64,000 bases of DNA, taken from contig JAGWZL010000004.1 of the NCBI GenBank assembly GCA_018968815.1, positions 24,834-88,833 on the forward strand, in the 5' to 3' direction. The DNA is from Verrucomicrobiota bacterium (lineage in GTDB: Bacteria > Chlamydiota > Chlamydiia > Chlamydiales > SM23-39). Below are positions 33,375 through 42,617 of the stretch, in pieces. Within the stretch, counting starts at the first letter, position 1; the number at the start of each line of letters is the position of its first letter. The translations under genes were made by a program, and so were the position numbers. The notes beneath the pieces are model-generated. The model saw only the letters and a program-made list of their open reading frames with translations, made no database searches and was not told the DNA's origin.

Positions 33375-33926
33375 ATGCCTACACGAATTACCGTCAATGA
33401 CGCTGCAACACTGATTGCAGACCATTTGCTGCAAGGAGTCGCGCCCGAGAGACAAGCTGCGATTTTGCCAGCCACGAAATACAATGTATTGGTCAAAGCG
33501 TTTAACGTTTCCAGTATTTGTCTTTTAGCAGCTGCGGTCAGCGCGATTTTTTTAGCGTTTTCTGCTGCGTGTGTATTTTTAGCGGTGGGAGTCTTGCTGC
33601 GATGGGCAACAGAAAAAGAACTCGGACGATATGCGATCCAGCCCGACGCCAGTGCGGGCGATGCCGGTTCGCGCGATGCGGGTATGATGCCGTCCAGTGT
33701 GATGCGTATCGTGCAGACGTTTTTGCCTACAGTATTTCCAGAAGCACGCCGTGAAGTGGCATCGTGCATTCAACGCCATGTTGGCATTGAGCCAAGAGAG
33801 GGGTGGGAGGCTGATGAGGTGGTTTTATTCGATTACGTTGTTTGGAAAAACAGCGTAGATATTCCGCCAGAAAATCGAGAGGGGGCGATACGGAGAGAAT
33901 TTCGCCTTGACACTCAGCTGGACTAA
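33375..33926 (+). CDS. Inc-like protein with bilobed hydrophobic domain
   Basis: 183 residues from ATG 33375; the upstream extension in the same frame to 33243 lacks a ribosome binding site and family features. Residues ~38-78 form two closely spaced hydrophobic stretches (VSSICLLAAAVSAIFLAFSA, CVFLAVGVLLRW), the bilobed pattern of chlamydial inclusion membrane proteins. No cleavable signal. The C-terminal domain is soluble and acidic/aromatic (GWEADEVVLFDYVVWKNSVD). Function unknown; type III secretion into the inclusion membrane is inference. Confidence 0.6.
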   Translation: MPTRITVNDAATLIADHLLQGVAPERQAAILPATKYNVLVKAFNVSSICLLAAAVSAIFLAFSAACVFLAVGVLLRWATEKELGRYAIQPDASAGDAGSRDAGMMPSSVMRIVQTFLPTVFPEARREVASCIQRHVGIEPREGWEADEVVLFDYVVWKNSVDIPPENREGAIRREFRLDTQLD

Positions 33927-33932
33927 CAACCG

Positions 33933-33967
33933 CCAGGTCTTGGGGCTTGGAAGGCCCCGAGACCTGG
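33933..33967. terminator. Hairpin between convergent genes
   Basis: Stem CCAGGTCTTGGGGC / GCCCCGAGACCTGG, near-perfect over 14 bp, between the Inc-like gene and rpsJ, which point toward each other. No long T-run follows on either side, so it is a likely but not classical terminator. Confidence 0.6.
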
Positions 33968-34001
33968 TGTATGTGTGTGTAAGTGGAATGCCGATTGCGC
34001 G

Positions 34002-34319
34002 TTAAGCTTTAATCTTAATATCGACGCCGGCGGCGACGGGTAGGACTTTTAGCTTATCGATCGTGTCAAGAGTTGGGTCGAGGAGATCGAGAACGCGAAT
34101 GTGAGTTCGCATTTCAAACTGTTCTCGCGATTTCCTGTCGACGTGAGGCGAGCGCAAAACGGTATAAATTTCCCGTTTTGTTGGCAGGGGAATGGGGCCC
34201 ACAACGCGTGCGCCGGTCCTTTTCGCTGTTTCGACAATGTCTTGAACGGAGCGGTCGAGCGTCCTTTGATCGAACGCTTTGAGCCGAATCCGTATTTTTT
34301 TTCTGGGTGATTTTGCCAT
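34002..34319 (-). CDS. rpsJ: 30S ribosomal protein S10
   Basis: 105 residues, normal length. Contains [40 protein letters not shown] and [19 protein letters not shown], all diagnostic. It closes the str-type operon rpsL-rpsG-fusA-rpsJ, six bp after fusA; this linkage of S10 to fusA without tuf is typical of Chlamydiae. Confidence 0.98.
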   Translation of the reverse strand: MAKSPRKKIRIRLKAFDQRTLDRSVQDIVETAKRTGARVVGPIPLPTKREIYTVLRSPHVDRKSREQFEMRTHIRVLDLLDPTLDTIDKLKVLPVAAGVDIKIKA

Positions 34320-34324
34320 ATTCT

Positions 34325-36415
34325 CTACTTCTTACAAATTTCTTCTTGAATTTTCGTTGGGACCCGCTCAAAGTGGCTAGGTTCCATCGTATAGGTCGCT
34401 CTTCCTGAGCTCATCGAGCGCAGCTGTGTGGAATAACCGAACATTTCGCTTAAAGGAACTTCAGAGGTGACCTCTACGGCTCCTTTGAGAGATTCTTGGC
34501 CGAGGATTTTGCCGCGGCGTCTGTTCAGGTCTCCGATTACATCGCCGATATTGGTTTCGGGTGTTTCGACCACGACCTTCATAATCGGTTCGAGCAGGAC
34601 CGGTTTTCCTTTGCGGGCCGCGTCTTTCAGGGCCATCGAAGCGCAGATCTTAAAGGCCATTTCATTGGAGTCCACTTCGTGGTACGATCCGTATGTGATG
34701 GCGATCTTCATATCGATCAGCGGATATCCGGCAAGGACGCCTGTTTGCAAGCCCTCTTCAATTCCTTTGATACAAGCTGGGATGTATTCTTTAGGAATGA
34801 CGCCGCCCACAATCTTGTTGACGATCTCATTGCCTTTACCCACTTCATTCGGCTCAATTTCGAGACAAACGTGCGCGTACTGTCCTCGTCCACCCGATTG
34901 TTTGATGTATTTGGTTTCAGTATTGGCTGGGGTGGTGATGGTTTCTTTGTAAGAAACCTCTGGTTTGCCCACATTGGCTTCTACCGAAAACTCGCGGAAC
35001 ATCCGGTCTCTCAAAATATCGAGGTGGAGCTCTCCCATGCCCATGATGATGGTTTGACCTGTCTCTTCATTGGTCATCACGCGGAACGTGGGATCCTCTT
35101 CAGAAAGGGCGCCTAGCGCTTTGGCTAACTTCTCGCGATCCGCTTTTGATTTTGGCTCAATGGCCATCGAAATCACCGGATCTGGGAAGTTCATCTTTTC
35201 CAACACGAGCGGCTTATCAGGTGAACACAGGGTGTCTCCTGTTGTGGTGTATTTTAAGCCGATGCAAGCTGCGATGTCGCCTGTGAAGAACTCGTCGCGG
35301 TCTTTGCGTTGGTTAGCGTGCATCTCAAGCAGGCGAGAGACTCTTTCATCTTTATCTTTTGTGGTGTTGAGCAGGGAGCTTCCCTTGGCCAACTTGCCGC
35401 TATAGATCCGGATAAAGGTCAATTTGCCCACATAAGGGTCGGTCATGATTTTGAACGCGAGCGCTGAAAGCGGGCTATCATCAGACGGTGGGATTTCCAT
35501 GGTTTCTTCTGAGTGCAGTTTATGTCCGCGGATCAGTCCTCGGTCAATGGGAGATGGCATCCATCGGACAACGGCATCCAAAATTTGCTGGACTCCTTTA
35601 TTTTTAAAGGCGGTGCCGCACAGAACGGGGTTCATTTTATTGGTGATGACCCCTTTGCGGATGGCGGCGTGGATCTCCTCTTCGGGGATCGTGTCTGGGC
35701 TATCGAGCACTTTCATCATGAATTCTTCGTTGTTCTCGTCCAGGGTGGCGAGCTCTTCGAGGAGTTCATAGCGCATTTTTTTGCACTGTTCGAGAAGGTC
35801 GGCAGGGATCGGTTCGACATCGTATTTGGCTCCCATTGTCTCGTCATGAAAGAGGTAGGCTTTCATGGCGACGAGGTCGACCATTCCTTTGAAACCCGAT
35901 TCTGCGCCGATGGGGCAGTGGACGGGGATGGCGTTGGCATGGAGTTTTTCGCGCATGGTTTTCACTGCGTTGAAAAAGTCTGCGCCCACGCGGTCCATCT
36001 TGTTGATGAAGGCGATCCTGGGAACGCCGTACCGTTCGGCTTGGCGCCATACCGTTTCGGATTGAGGCTGCACGCCTGCGACTGCGTCGAAGACGGCGAC
36101 CGCGCCATCGAGAACCCTGAGCGAGCGTTCCACTTCAATGGTGAAGTCTACGTGGCCTGGGGTGTCGATGATGTTGATCTTGCAGTTTTTCCAGTAAACG
36201 GTGGTGGCCGCGGAGGTGATTGTGATGCCCCGCTCCCTTTCTTGCTCCATGAAGTCCATGGTGGCAGCGCCCTCGTGCACTTCGCCGATACGGTGAAGTC
36301 TGCCCGAGTAGAACAAAATGCGTTCTGTGGTCGTCGTTTTACCCGCATCGATGTGGGCCATAATCCCAATGTTGCGGACATTTTCTAATTGATCTGTTTC
36401 TGCTCGTTCGCCCAT
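34325..36415 (-). CDS. fusA: Elongation factor G
   Basis: Translocase GTPase of 696 residues. G1 [20 protein letters not shown]2 loop [15 protein letters not shown]3 DTPGHVDF, G4 NKMD are all present, followed by domains II to V with the domain IV/V segment [16 protein letters not shown]. Full length, no anomalies. Lies between rpsG and rpsJ with 10- and 5-bp gaps. Confidence 0.98.
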   Translation of the reverse strand: MGERAETDQLENVRNIGIMAHIDAGKTTTTERILFYSGRLHRIGEVHEGAATMDFMEQERERGITITSAATTVYWKNCKINIIDTPGHVDFTIEVERSLRVLDGAVAVFDAVAGVQPQSETVWRQAERYGVPRIAFINKMDRVGADFFNAVKTMREKLHANAIPVHCPIGAESGFKGMVDLVAMKAYLFHDETMGAKYDVEPIPADLLEQCKKMRYELLEELATLDENNEEFMMKVLDSPDTIPEEEIHAAIRKGVITNKMNPVLCGTAFKNKGVQQILDAVVRWMPSPIDRGLIRGHKLHSEETMEIPPSDDSPLSALAFKIMTDPYVGKLTFIRIYSGKLAKGSSLLNTTKDKDERVSRLLEMHANQRKDRDEFFTGDIAACIGLKYTTTGDTLCSPDKPLVLEKMNFPDPVISMAIEPKSKADREKLAKALGALSEEDPTFRVMTNEETGQTIIMGMGELHLDILRDRMFREFSVEANVGKPEVSYKETITTPANTETKYIKQSGGRGQYAHVCLEIEPNEVGKGNEIVNKIVGGVIPKEYIPACIKGIEEGLQTGVLAGYPLIDMKIAITYGSYHEVDSNEMAFKICASMALKDAARKGKPVLLEPIMKVVVETPETNIGDVIGDLNRRRGKILGQESLKGAVEVTSEVPLSEMFGYSTQLRSMSSGRATYTMEPSHFERVPTKIQEEICKK

Positions 36416-36425
36416 TTTTTAATCC

Positions 36426-36899
36426 TTACCATTTATAATGAGCGAAGGCCTTATTCGCTTCGGCCATTCGGTGGGTGTCATCTTTTTTCTTGATGGTCGC
36501 GCCTTGATTGTTGTAGCAATCGATGAGTTCGCTGGAGAGCGCCTCTTCCATGGATCTGCCCGGCTTAGAGCGGGAGTTCACGATGATCCATTGCATGGCC
36601 ATAGCGGTACGGCGGTCAGCAGGGATTTCGATGGGAACCTGATAGTTCGCGCCGCCAATCCTGCGGGTTTTGACTTCCAAGGAGGGTTTTGCATTTTCTA
36701 GCGCTTGCTCGAATGCCTCGAGCGGGTTATCGGTTTTGACTTTTTGTGCAAACTGCTCGAGCGCGTGATAGACGATTTTCCTTGCGACCGCTTTTTTGCC
36801 GCCGATCATCAATTTATTGATGAATTTGGCAAGCGTAAGGCTTTGGTAAATCGGATCGGGATCGATCTGGCGCCGGGTTGCTCTGCGTCTTCTAGACAT
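36426..36899 (-). CDS. rpsG: 30S ribosomal protein S7
   Basis: 157 residues from ATG 36899 (SRRRRATRRQIDPDPIYQS), the family norm; a frame extending to 36923 adds KKRGKKP residues not found in S7. Contains INKLMIGGKKAVARKIVYHA and GGANYQVPIEIPADRRTAMA. Initiates assembly of the 30S head. Downstream of rpsL with a 118-bp gap that contains an inverted repeat. Confidence 0.98.
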   Translation of the reverse strand: MSRRRRATRRQIDPDPIYQSLTLAKFINKLMIGGKKAVARKIVYHALEQFAQKVKTDNPLEAFEQALENAKPSLEVKTRRIGGANYQVPIEIPADRRTAMAMQWIIVNSRSKPGRSMEEALSSELIDCYNNQGATIKKKDDTHRMAEANKAFAHYKW

Positions 36900-36991
36900 A
36901 GGTTTTTTTCCTCTTTTTTTCACCCTGCGGGGACACGGCCCCGCTTGCGCCCTGGTTCATTCAAGCTGTTGGCTTGCTCAAACCGGGGGCT

Positions 36992-37013
36992 AGGATAAAG
37001 AAATCTTTATCCT
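36992..37013. repeat. Inverted repeat between rpsL and rpsG
   Basis: AGGATAAAGA / TCTTTATCCT, a perfect 10-bp stem with a two-base loop starting just after the rpsL stop. Could be an RNA processing or attenuation site within the str operon, or a binding site. No T-run follows on the minus strand. Confidence 0.5.
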
Positions 37014-37017
37014 GGTA

Positions 37018-37389
37018 TTACTTAGGTTTTTTCGCGCCATATTTAGATCGCGATTTTTTTCTATCTTTGACCGCTGCGCAGTCGAGTGCGCCTCGGACGA
37101 TGTGATAGCGAACGCCGGGAAGGTCTTTGACCCTACCGCCGCGGACCAGGACGATACTGTGTTCCTGGAGGTTATGCCCTTCGCCTGGGATGTATGCGAT
37201 GATCTCCTGGCCATTGGACAAGCGGACCCAAGCGACCTTCCTCAAGGCTGAGTTGGGTTTTTTGGGGGTCTTGGTTTTGACCTGGAGGCATACGCCGCGG
37301 CGTTGCGGGCATTGCATCAGGGCTGGGGACTTGCGGCGTTTAGCCTTGTCGGTCCGCCCTGTTTTTACGAGTTGGTTTACTGTCGGCAT
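37018..37389 (-). CDS. rpsL: 30S ribosomal protein S12
   Basis: 123 residues from ATG 37389 ([12 protein letters not shown]), the normal start; five more residues in frame upstream are not conserved. Contains [20 protein letters not shown] with the unmodified lysine at the streptomycin-sensitivity site, and [20 protein letters not shown]. First gene of the str operon. Confidence 0.98.
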   Translation of the reverse strand: MPTVNQLVKTGRTDKAKRRKSPALMQCPQRRGVCLQVKTKTPKKPNSALRKVAWVRLSNGQEIIAYIPGEGHNLQEHSIVLVRGGRVKDLPGVRYHIVRGALDCAAVKDRKKSRSKYGAKKPK

Positions 37390-37590
37390 GAAGCCAATCT
37401 CCATTAATAATCAATGATAGAGTCGAAGTATAGGGGGGAGGGGTTTTAAAATAAAGGAAAAACCCTACGCTCTAAAAACAGAGCGGGGTTGGTCGTAATT
37501 ATACTAATCGCAACGGTGGATAGTTTAGTAGTATATGATAAATTTAATCTTTAATTTGAATAATTAATAAGTAGCATATATTATTGAATT

Positions 37591-37681
37591 TGGGAGGCCT
37601 GGGGGAACAAGGCGAAGCTTACGACGCTAAGTTTGGATGAGTTTTCGGGTCCTTAAATTCCTCTACCTCCCATTTTTTTTT
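37591..37681 (+). ncRNA. Candidate structured small RNA upstream of tsp
   Basis: No coding frame. The ~90-nt segment is enclosed by TGGGAGG (37591) and CCTCCCA (37666-37672), continued by GGGGAA / TTCCTC, AAGG / CCTT and an inner GCTTA / TAAGT hairpin, and ends in nine T residues as an intrinsic terminator would. Upstream TTGAAT (37556) and TATATTAT are a plausible promoter. It could instead be a 5' leader of tsp that ends in an attenuator. It does not show the SRP RNA or tmRNA signatures I know. Confidence 0.45.
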
Positions 37682-37703
37682 GAATGCAGAACTGGGGTTT
37701 TTT

Positions 37704-39704
37704 GTGCGGAAGGCGACGATTTACATACTGTTTTGCATCCTTTGGCTGGTGAATCCGGCGTCGGCAGCGATTCAGTCCTTAAAGCTTGAAGACATTCCTC
37801 GTGTGATGGAGCGATTTTTCATGTTCCATATTGAGAACAAGGAGTGGAGTCCGACGATTGTGCGTCGGTCGATGAAGTTGTATATAGAGAATTTTGATCC
37901 TGAGCATTCTTATCTTTTAGACAGCGAGGTATCTCCTTATTTAGAGATGAGTGATAAGAGGGCGAGGGAGATTATGGTTAATTTGCAGAACCATGACTAT
38001 CGGGATTTTTTGGTATTAAATGGGTTAATTCAGGAGTCGATTGTTCGGGCGCAGGCGATACGTGCTTATTTGAGGAAGGAGCTTGTGCAAGGGGGGTTGG
38101 ATGCGGATTCTGCGAATTTTACATTACAGAGCGGGTATTCTGGGTCGGATCAAGAGTTGATGGAGCGGCAGAAGAATCGGATGGTGCGGTTCTATCAGTA
38201 TCATAAGGCGCGCACGCAGCTTGACACGCAGGAGCGCAAGGCGAAGGTGTACGAGCTTTTTGAGAAGAAGGTGCAGAGGGGGGAGAACAACTATCTCTTT
38301 TTGCTGGGCGAGGGCAATCCGATGAATCGGGAGCGGATAGAGAATTTATTGACGCAGCGTATTTTGAAGGCTTTTGCGAAGAGTTTGGATACTCACTCGA
38401 GTTTTTTCAGTCCGGAAGAGGCGTTTGAGATGCGGATGAGTTTAGAGAAGCAGTTTGAAGGGGTTGGGGTGGTTCTTTCGGAGAGCATTGATGGGGTGAT
38501 GATAGCGGAGTTGATTAAGGGGAGTCCTGCTGAGCAGTCGGGTCAGATCAAGGTGAATGATGTATTGGTTGAGGTGGATGGGGTATCTACTGCTGGGACG
38601 TCGTTTGAGCAAGTGCTTGAGATGTTGAAGAAGAAGGACAAGAGCGAGATTATTTTAGGGTTTATGCGGGTTGATGGGAAAAGGCCGCAAATATTCCGTG
38701 TGCCTCTTTTGAAGCGTGCGATTGTGATGAATGAAGAGCGGATGCAAGTGGGTTATGAGCGGGTTGAGGGGGGGATTATTGGGAAAATCACTTTGCACTC
38801 GTTCTATGAAGGGGCGGAGGGGATCAGCAGTGAAAAGGACATTAAGGAAGCGATTCGTTCTTTCCGTGAGAAGGGGGAGCTGATTGGTCTTGTGCTCGAT
38901 TTGCGGGAAAATTCGGGTGGTTTTTTAAGTCAGGCTGTCAAGGTGGCGGGGCTTTTTATTTCCAATGGCGTAGTGGTGGTGTCTAAGTATGGCAAGGGGG
39001 AAGTCCATTATCTACGCAATATCGTATCCAAAGCTTATTATAATGGTCCGCTCGTGGTCCTCACCTCCAAGATGTCGGCTTCTGCCTCTGAGATTGTGGC
39101 GCAAGCGTTGCAAGATTTTGGGGTGGCTCTGATTGTGGGGGATCAGCGCACCTTTGGGAAGGGTTCTATCCAATATCAGACGGTGACCGATGCGAATGCC
39201 GATGTGTTTTTCAAGGTGACGGTGGGCAGGTATTATACGGCTTCTGGCAAGAGCACGCAAATTGAGGGTGTGATTGCCGACATCGTGGTGCCGACGCAAT
39301 ATACGGCCTATCATATTGGGGAGAGGTATCTTGAGTATCCGCTGTCTCAAGACCAGACGGCTCCTGTGTTTGTGGATCCGCTCAGCGATCTTGACGAGAA
39401 GACGCGCAAGCTGTTCCAAATGCGTTACTTGCCGACGAGTCAAAGGATTGTGACCTTTTGGAAGAACATGTTGCCGGCATTGCAGAAGCAGAGCGCCTAT
39501 CGGATTGCGAATGATCCGGCGTTTCAGGTTTTCAATAAAAAAGTGGATGCGGCGCGCTCTCGCGCGGATGCGCTTCCTCCGAATACCGTGGATGAGCAGC
39601 TCATGGGGAAAGACGATATTCAGATGAAAGAGGCGGTCAATATTGTCAAAGACATGATCCAGATGGAAGCCCAGTCCAACATGCCCCGCACGGGTAGCGA
39701 TTAA
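37704..39704 (+). CDS. tsp: Tail-specific (C-terminal processing) protease, S41 family
   Basis: Periplasmic serine protease with PDZ domain; homologue of C. trachomatis CT441, also next to rpsL. 666 residues from GTG 37704, where a signal peptide RKATIYILFCILWLVNPASA begins cleanly; a TTG at 37680 adds eight residues and has no ribosome binding site. The N-terminal helical domain is followed by PDZ (GVGVVLSESIDGVMIAELIK, PAEQSGQIKVNDVLVEVDG), then the protease core: LDLRENSGGFLSQAVKVAGL, SASASE with the nucleophile, and TFGKGSIQ with the lysine/glutamine dyad at about residue 486. All catalytic residues are present. Confidence 0.92.
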   Translation: MRKATIYILFCILWLVNPASAAIQSLKLEDIPRVMERFFMFHIENKEWSPTIVRRSMKLYIENFDPEHSYLLDSEVSPYLEMSDKRAREIMVNLQNHDYRDFLVLNGLIQESIVRAQAIRAYLRKELVQGGLDADSANFTLQSGYSGSDQELMERQKNRMVRFYQYHKARTQLDTQERKAKVYELFEKKVQRGENNYLFLLGEGNPMNRERIENLLTQRILKAFAKSLDTHSSFFSPEEAFEMRMSLEKQFEGVGVVLSESIDGVMIAELIKGSPAEQSGQIKVNDVLVEVDGVSTAGTSFEQVLEMLKKKDKSEIILGFMRVDGKRPQIFRVPLLKRAIVMNEERMQVGYERVEGGIIGKITLHSFYEGAEGISSEKDIKEAIRSFREKGELIGLVLDLRENSGGFLSQAVKVAGLFISNGVVVVSKYGKGEVHYLRNIVSKAYYNGPLVVLTSKMSASASEIVAQALQDFGVALIVGDQRTFGKGSIQYQTVTDANADVFFKVTVGRYYTASGKSTQIEGVIADIVVPTQYTAYHIGERYLEYPLSQDQTAPVFVDPLSDLDEKTRKLFQMRYLPTSQRIVTFWKNMLPALQKQSAYRIANDPAFQVFNKKVDAARSRADALPPNTVDEQLMGKDDIQMKEAVNIVKDMIQMEAQSNMPRTGSD

Positions 39705-39776
39705 GTCGAAAAATTCCTATACAGCGCAAAAGGATTGATTCAAAAGTTCTTACCAGCTATGCTTTAAGGTTTTTAT

Positions 39777-39849
<73 letters not shown>

Positions 39850-39872
39850 ATTTTGGCACAAAATTGGCCGGA

Positions 39873-39898
39873 AAAAAGGCCAAAGTATTGGCCTTTTT
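39873..39898 (+). terminator. Terminator of tRNA-Phe
   Basis: AAAAAGGCCAA - AGTA - TTGGCCTTTTT, an 11-bp stem ending in T residues. A second hairpin, GGCCAATTTT / AAAATTGGCC, lies just before it and includes the last bases of the tRNA gene. Confidence 0.85.
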
Positions 39899-39899
39899 A

Positions 39900-39992
39900 T
39901 GGAATCGAATCGAGGGCGGGGTCGCCCCCGACCGAGATCGCCAGGCCGGCAGCAAGCGCGACGCGCTGCGAGAGGGCTTCCAGTTCTGGCCA
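39900..39992 (+). mobile_element. tRNA-Phe-derived element with constant core
   Basis: Order: inverted copy of the tRNA T-loop/T-stem (TGGAATCGAA, 39900-39909, complement of 39830-39839), core TCGAGG...CCGACCGAGATCGCC...GCGAGAGGG, then a direct copy of the last 15 tRNA bases (39978-39992, equal to 39835-39849). The same order with the same core but tRNA-Ser-specific flanks stands behind tRNA-Ser at 61854-61964. Its nature (integrated satellite, attachment-site remnant or other) is unknown. Confidence 0.6.
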
Positions 39993-40231
39993 CCATTTCT
40001 CTTGCCGGAGAATAACGGAAATCCAACGGAGTTGGGTTTTCTTGCCTTTAATCACCCAAACGGGGGTCCTCAAAATAGTTTTGAATGATCCATTTGGAGT
40101 GTCGGTTCCTTTAAATTTTCCGGAATTACTTGGTATTAAAATAAATCAAAAGTCAGCCAGTGAGTTCTTTGGGCGTGATCGACTGGGATTTACTGGAAGA
40201 CCTCTCTTCCAATTGCAATAACTCTGTTGCA
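39993..40231. other. No gene recognised between the tRNA-Phe element and an unknown gene
   Basis: About 240 bp. Open frames here are short and either antisense to or continuous with the tRNA region; none has a ribosome binding site or a recognisable product. Confidence 0.5.
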
Positions 40232-40969
40232 TTAAGGGATGAGGGGGCCCCATATCATTTCTTGTATTTGTCTTTTGTATTCTCGGATCAGTGCGTTGTC
40301 GTTTTTTGAATACTCGAATAAATGAGATCCTTGGATTGGCACATCAAGCGCTCTGATAGGAGTATCGCTAAGAAATGGATCTGTTGTGAATCTAGTTCCA
40401 CTGTTCCAGAAAGCGCTGATTTTCTGCCATGCGTGATTCGACTGAATGTTGCCGCGCTCATCACATTCTTTTGATAAGGGGTATAGATTCGCGATTGATT
40501 CTAAGTCCATGATTTCAAAAGACTGTCTTAGCCAATCCCCAAGATAAGATTTCCAGATTTTCTTGGTGTCGTACTTTACTAGGAGTTGTATAGCTTCTAA
40601 ATCCACTCGGTTGTATCCCAGTTTATGTACCTCGACTCCGCATGGGGTAGTCGTTCTCATTACAATTGGTTTTAACCAAACGGGATATTCTCCCTGCCTG
40701 TAGTGCTTTCTGAAGTCATAGCCAGGATGTTCTAATCCAGGGATGGCAAATAATTTTTCGGCCAATACCAAGTCATTTTTTTGAAAGGCGAGTTCTATGG
40801 GATTGGTTTTTTTAGATACGGAGTCCGCGAAGTGAGCTAGGATTTTTTCGCAAGACTCGAGGTCGTCTTGAAACATTCTGTGAATGCGTTCCTCGATTGC
40901 TGATCTGGCTTCTTGTGGTAGATGGACACTAAAATTTACGCTGTGCATCGCATCGATTTTTGAACTCAT
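40232..40969 (-). CDS. Hypothetical protein, ankyrin-like N-terminal part
   Basis: 245 residues from ATG 40969, chosen for the AGGAG site 5 nt upstream. Not firmly recognised. The stretch NPIELAFQKNDLVLAEKLFA followed by GYDF and later DLEAIQLLVKYDTKKI has the helix-turn-helix spacing of degenerate ankyrin repeats. No signal peptide or membrane segment. Divergent from another ankyrin-like gene, with 130 bp between starts, in the putative island behind tRNA-Phe. Base composition is more AT-rich than the str operon. Confidence 0.6.
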   Translation of the reverse strand: MSSKIDAMHSVNFSVHLPQEARSAIEERIHRMFQDDLESCEKILAHFADSVSKKTNPIELAFQKNDLVLAEKLFAIPGLEHPGYDFRKHYRQGEYPVWLKPIVMRTTTPCGVEVHKLGYNRVDLEAIQLLVKYDTKKIWKSYLGDWLRQSFEIMDLESIANLYPLSKECDERGNIQSNHAWQKISAFWNSGTRFTTDPFLSDTPIRALDVPIQGSHLFEYSKNDNALIREYKRQIQEMIWGPLIP

Positions 40970-41099
40970 GAAGTCTCCTGTTTGTCTGATGAATATATCC
41001 GCGCAATTATTATAATTCAATGTAAACATATTTGTTTTGTTTCGTGTTTATTTTTGTGTGTGTTATTGTGTATTTTGTTTAAATTTTAAAGGAGATTGT

Positions 41100-41642
41100 A
41101 TGACTGCTGTAGAAATGCTTTCAAAGTCACAACGAGTTGAACAACCTGGAGTGCAGAGCGATTTAGAAGGCGTATACGCACAATATGCGCATTGCGATCA
41201 GGTGTTGCCGGACGGACGACTTGCAAAGTATATGCCGATTCACGTGAAGGTTGCTCTTGCAGGAGATAAGGATTCTTTGCGCGTGTTGCATAAGTACGGA
41301 ATAGACTTCAATCAAAAATACAATGGGCAGTCTGCTCTCTACTTGATCACTCATGAGAATGTACAGCCTGGTGTTGATGCGACAGAGGTTGTGGAGTTCT
41401 TGATGGATCATGGAGCGCGATTTGAGTCGTTGATTTCGGCTCTCAGCTTCCTTTCTGATTTTGGCAACCAGTCTTTGTCCTCCATGGAACGTGCGATTAT
41501 GTTGGAAAAAGATAGAAGGCAGCTCAATGATGCGTTACAAGCAGTTATGAACGACCACATCCTGCCTCTTCACGATCAGCCGGAACTTAGAGCGAAAGTT
41601 ACAACTCTTCTGCTTCAATACGGAGCCAAGCTACATAGCTAA
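41100..41642 (+). CDS. Ankyrin-repeat-like protein
   Basis: 180 residues from ATG 41100, preceded by AAAGGAG at 5-nt spacing. MPIHVKVALAGDKDSLRVLH followed by KYGIDFNQKYNGQSALYLIT and VVEFLMDHGARF has clear ankyrin repeat spacing (two to three repeats), and a last half repeat ends TTLLLQYGAKLHS. Ankyrin proteins of intracellular bacteria often act on host proteins; a secreted role here is inference, with no signal visible. Adjacent to a related divergent gene. Confidence 0.7.
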   Translation: MTAVEMLSKSQRVEQPGVQSDLEGVYAQYAHCDQVLPDGRLAKYMPIHVKVALAGDKDSLRVLHKYGIDFNQKYNGQSALYLITHENVQPGVDATEVVEFLMDHGARFESLISALSFLSDFGNQSLSSMERAIMLEKDRRQLNDALQAVMNDHILPLHDQPELRAKVTTLLLQYGAKLHS

Positions 41643-41715
41643 TTTTTTCCTACGGCCCCCCTTGCTTGCACAACCAACAGGTAACGGGGCATGTTAAACA
41701 TTCCTCAGAGGTTTT

Positions 41716-42411
41716 ATGATCAGAATTTTTCTATTCTCTTTGATTTGCGTTACGTTTGTCTCCTGTGCATTGGTGGATTCTTCCTTCCGTTCTGAGATTG
41801 TGTTCACTAAAGAGCCGAAAAATGAGTACACTGAGGTCGAATTTCTTACCCGACAACCTTCTCGCGTTGCATTGCGCATCGGGTCGATTTCATCCAGTGG
41901 CAATGGGTACGCAGATTTTGATGATCTCGTTATAGATGCTAAAAAGAAAGCTGCTCGCATAGGAGGGGACTTCATCATTCAAGAGGACGCAGGTATAGAT
42001 AAGAGCACTGTGTGGATTCCAGGGTCATCCACTTACGATTCCAGCGCCAATGTGTCCTGGGGCTCAAGCCACGGATACGGCAGTAGCACAGCGAAAGGAC
42101 GTTCCACTGGACCTAGCATGATCAATATAGCAAAACCATGGAGCGTGTTTTCCGTTTGGGTGTATGCTTCAGCGCAAACGGGCCTTCGTCTGAATGAGCA
42201 CAATGGCATCGAAAGCTTTCATTTGAACAGCGATGCACCGCGAGCCGGAATCAAAGTAGGCGACCAAGTCATCGGGATTGATGGGCTCGACGTCGCAGAT
42301 GAGAGGGTCATTCATCACTTAATGAGCGTACGCCCGGGCGACAAGATGAACATCACGTTTTTGAGAGATTCACAACGCATTGAATGTCAGATTACTGCGC
42401 TACCAAATTGA
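41716..42411 (+). CDS. Lipoprotein with C-terminal PDZ domain
   Basis: 231 residues. N-terminal signal IRIFLFSLICVTFVSC gives a lipobox FVSC at Cys17. Residues ~60-100 hold a small alpha/beta domain (DLVIDAKKKAARIGGDFIIQ), followed by a Ser/Gly-rich linker (SSANVSWGSSHGYGSS) and a PDZ domain from ~160: HLNSDAPRAGIKVGDQVIGI and MSVRPGDKMNITFLRD. Likely anchored in the cell envelope and peptide-binding; no protease domain is attached. Confidence 0.75.
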   Translation: MIRIFLFSLICVTFVSCALVDSSFRSEIVFTKEPKNEYTEVEFLTRQPSRVALRIGSISSSGNGYADFDDLVIDAKKKAARIGGDFIIQEDAGIDKSTVWIPGSSTYDSSANVSWGSSHGYGSSTAKGRSTGPSMINIAKPWSVFSVWVYASAQTGLRLNEHNGIESFHLNSDAPRAGIKVGDQVIGIDGLDVADERVIHHLMSVRPGDKMNITFLRDSQRIECQITALPN

Positions 42412-42617
42412 CAAACAATGGCTTGCCACGACCTTGCTCTCAGCTGAGAAAAAGATCCGAAGGATCAAAGGCTATCTGGCGATAGCAGAAACGAGAAAAA
42501 ATGTTGTACAGACTAAAGAGATGGGTGATATAGTAGCCGCCTAACCCACGGTTGGGGCTACAGGCGTTTCAACTAAAAATGGGACAATCTCCTTTAATGG
42601 TTTGGGGAGGGTCAAAA

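Noticed and set aside
35513-36388. 291-codon plus-strand frame opposite fusA
   Set aside because: Antisense shadow of a highly conserved gene; no signal, no ribosome binding site, no family.
37471-37488. CGCTCT...AGAGCG hairpin upstream of rpsL
   Set aside because: Short stem in AT-rich upstream DNA without a T-run; not enough to call a regulatory site.
37591-37681. SRP RNA or tmRNA
   Set aside because: The conserved GGAAGGAAGCAGC-type apical loop of SRP RNA and the tRNA-like ends of tmRNA are absent.
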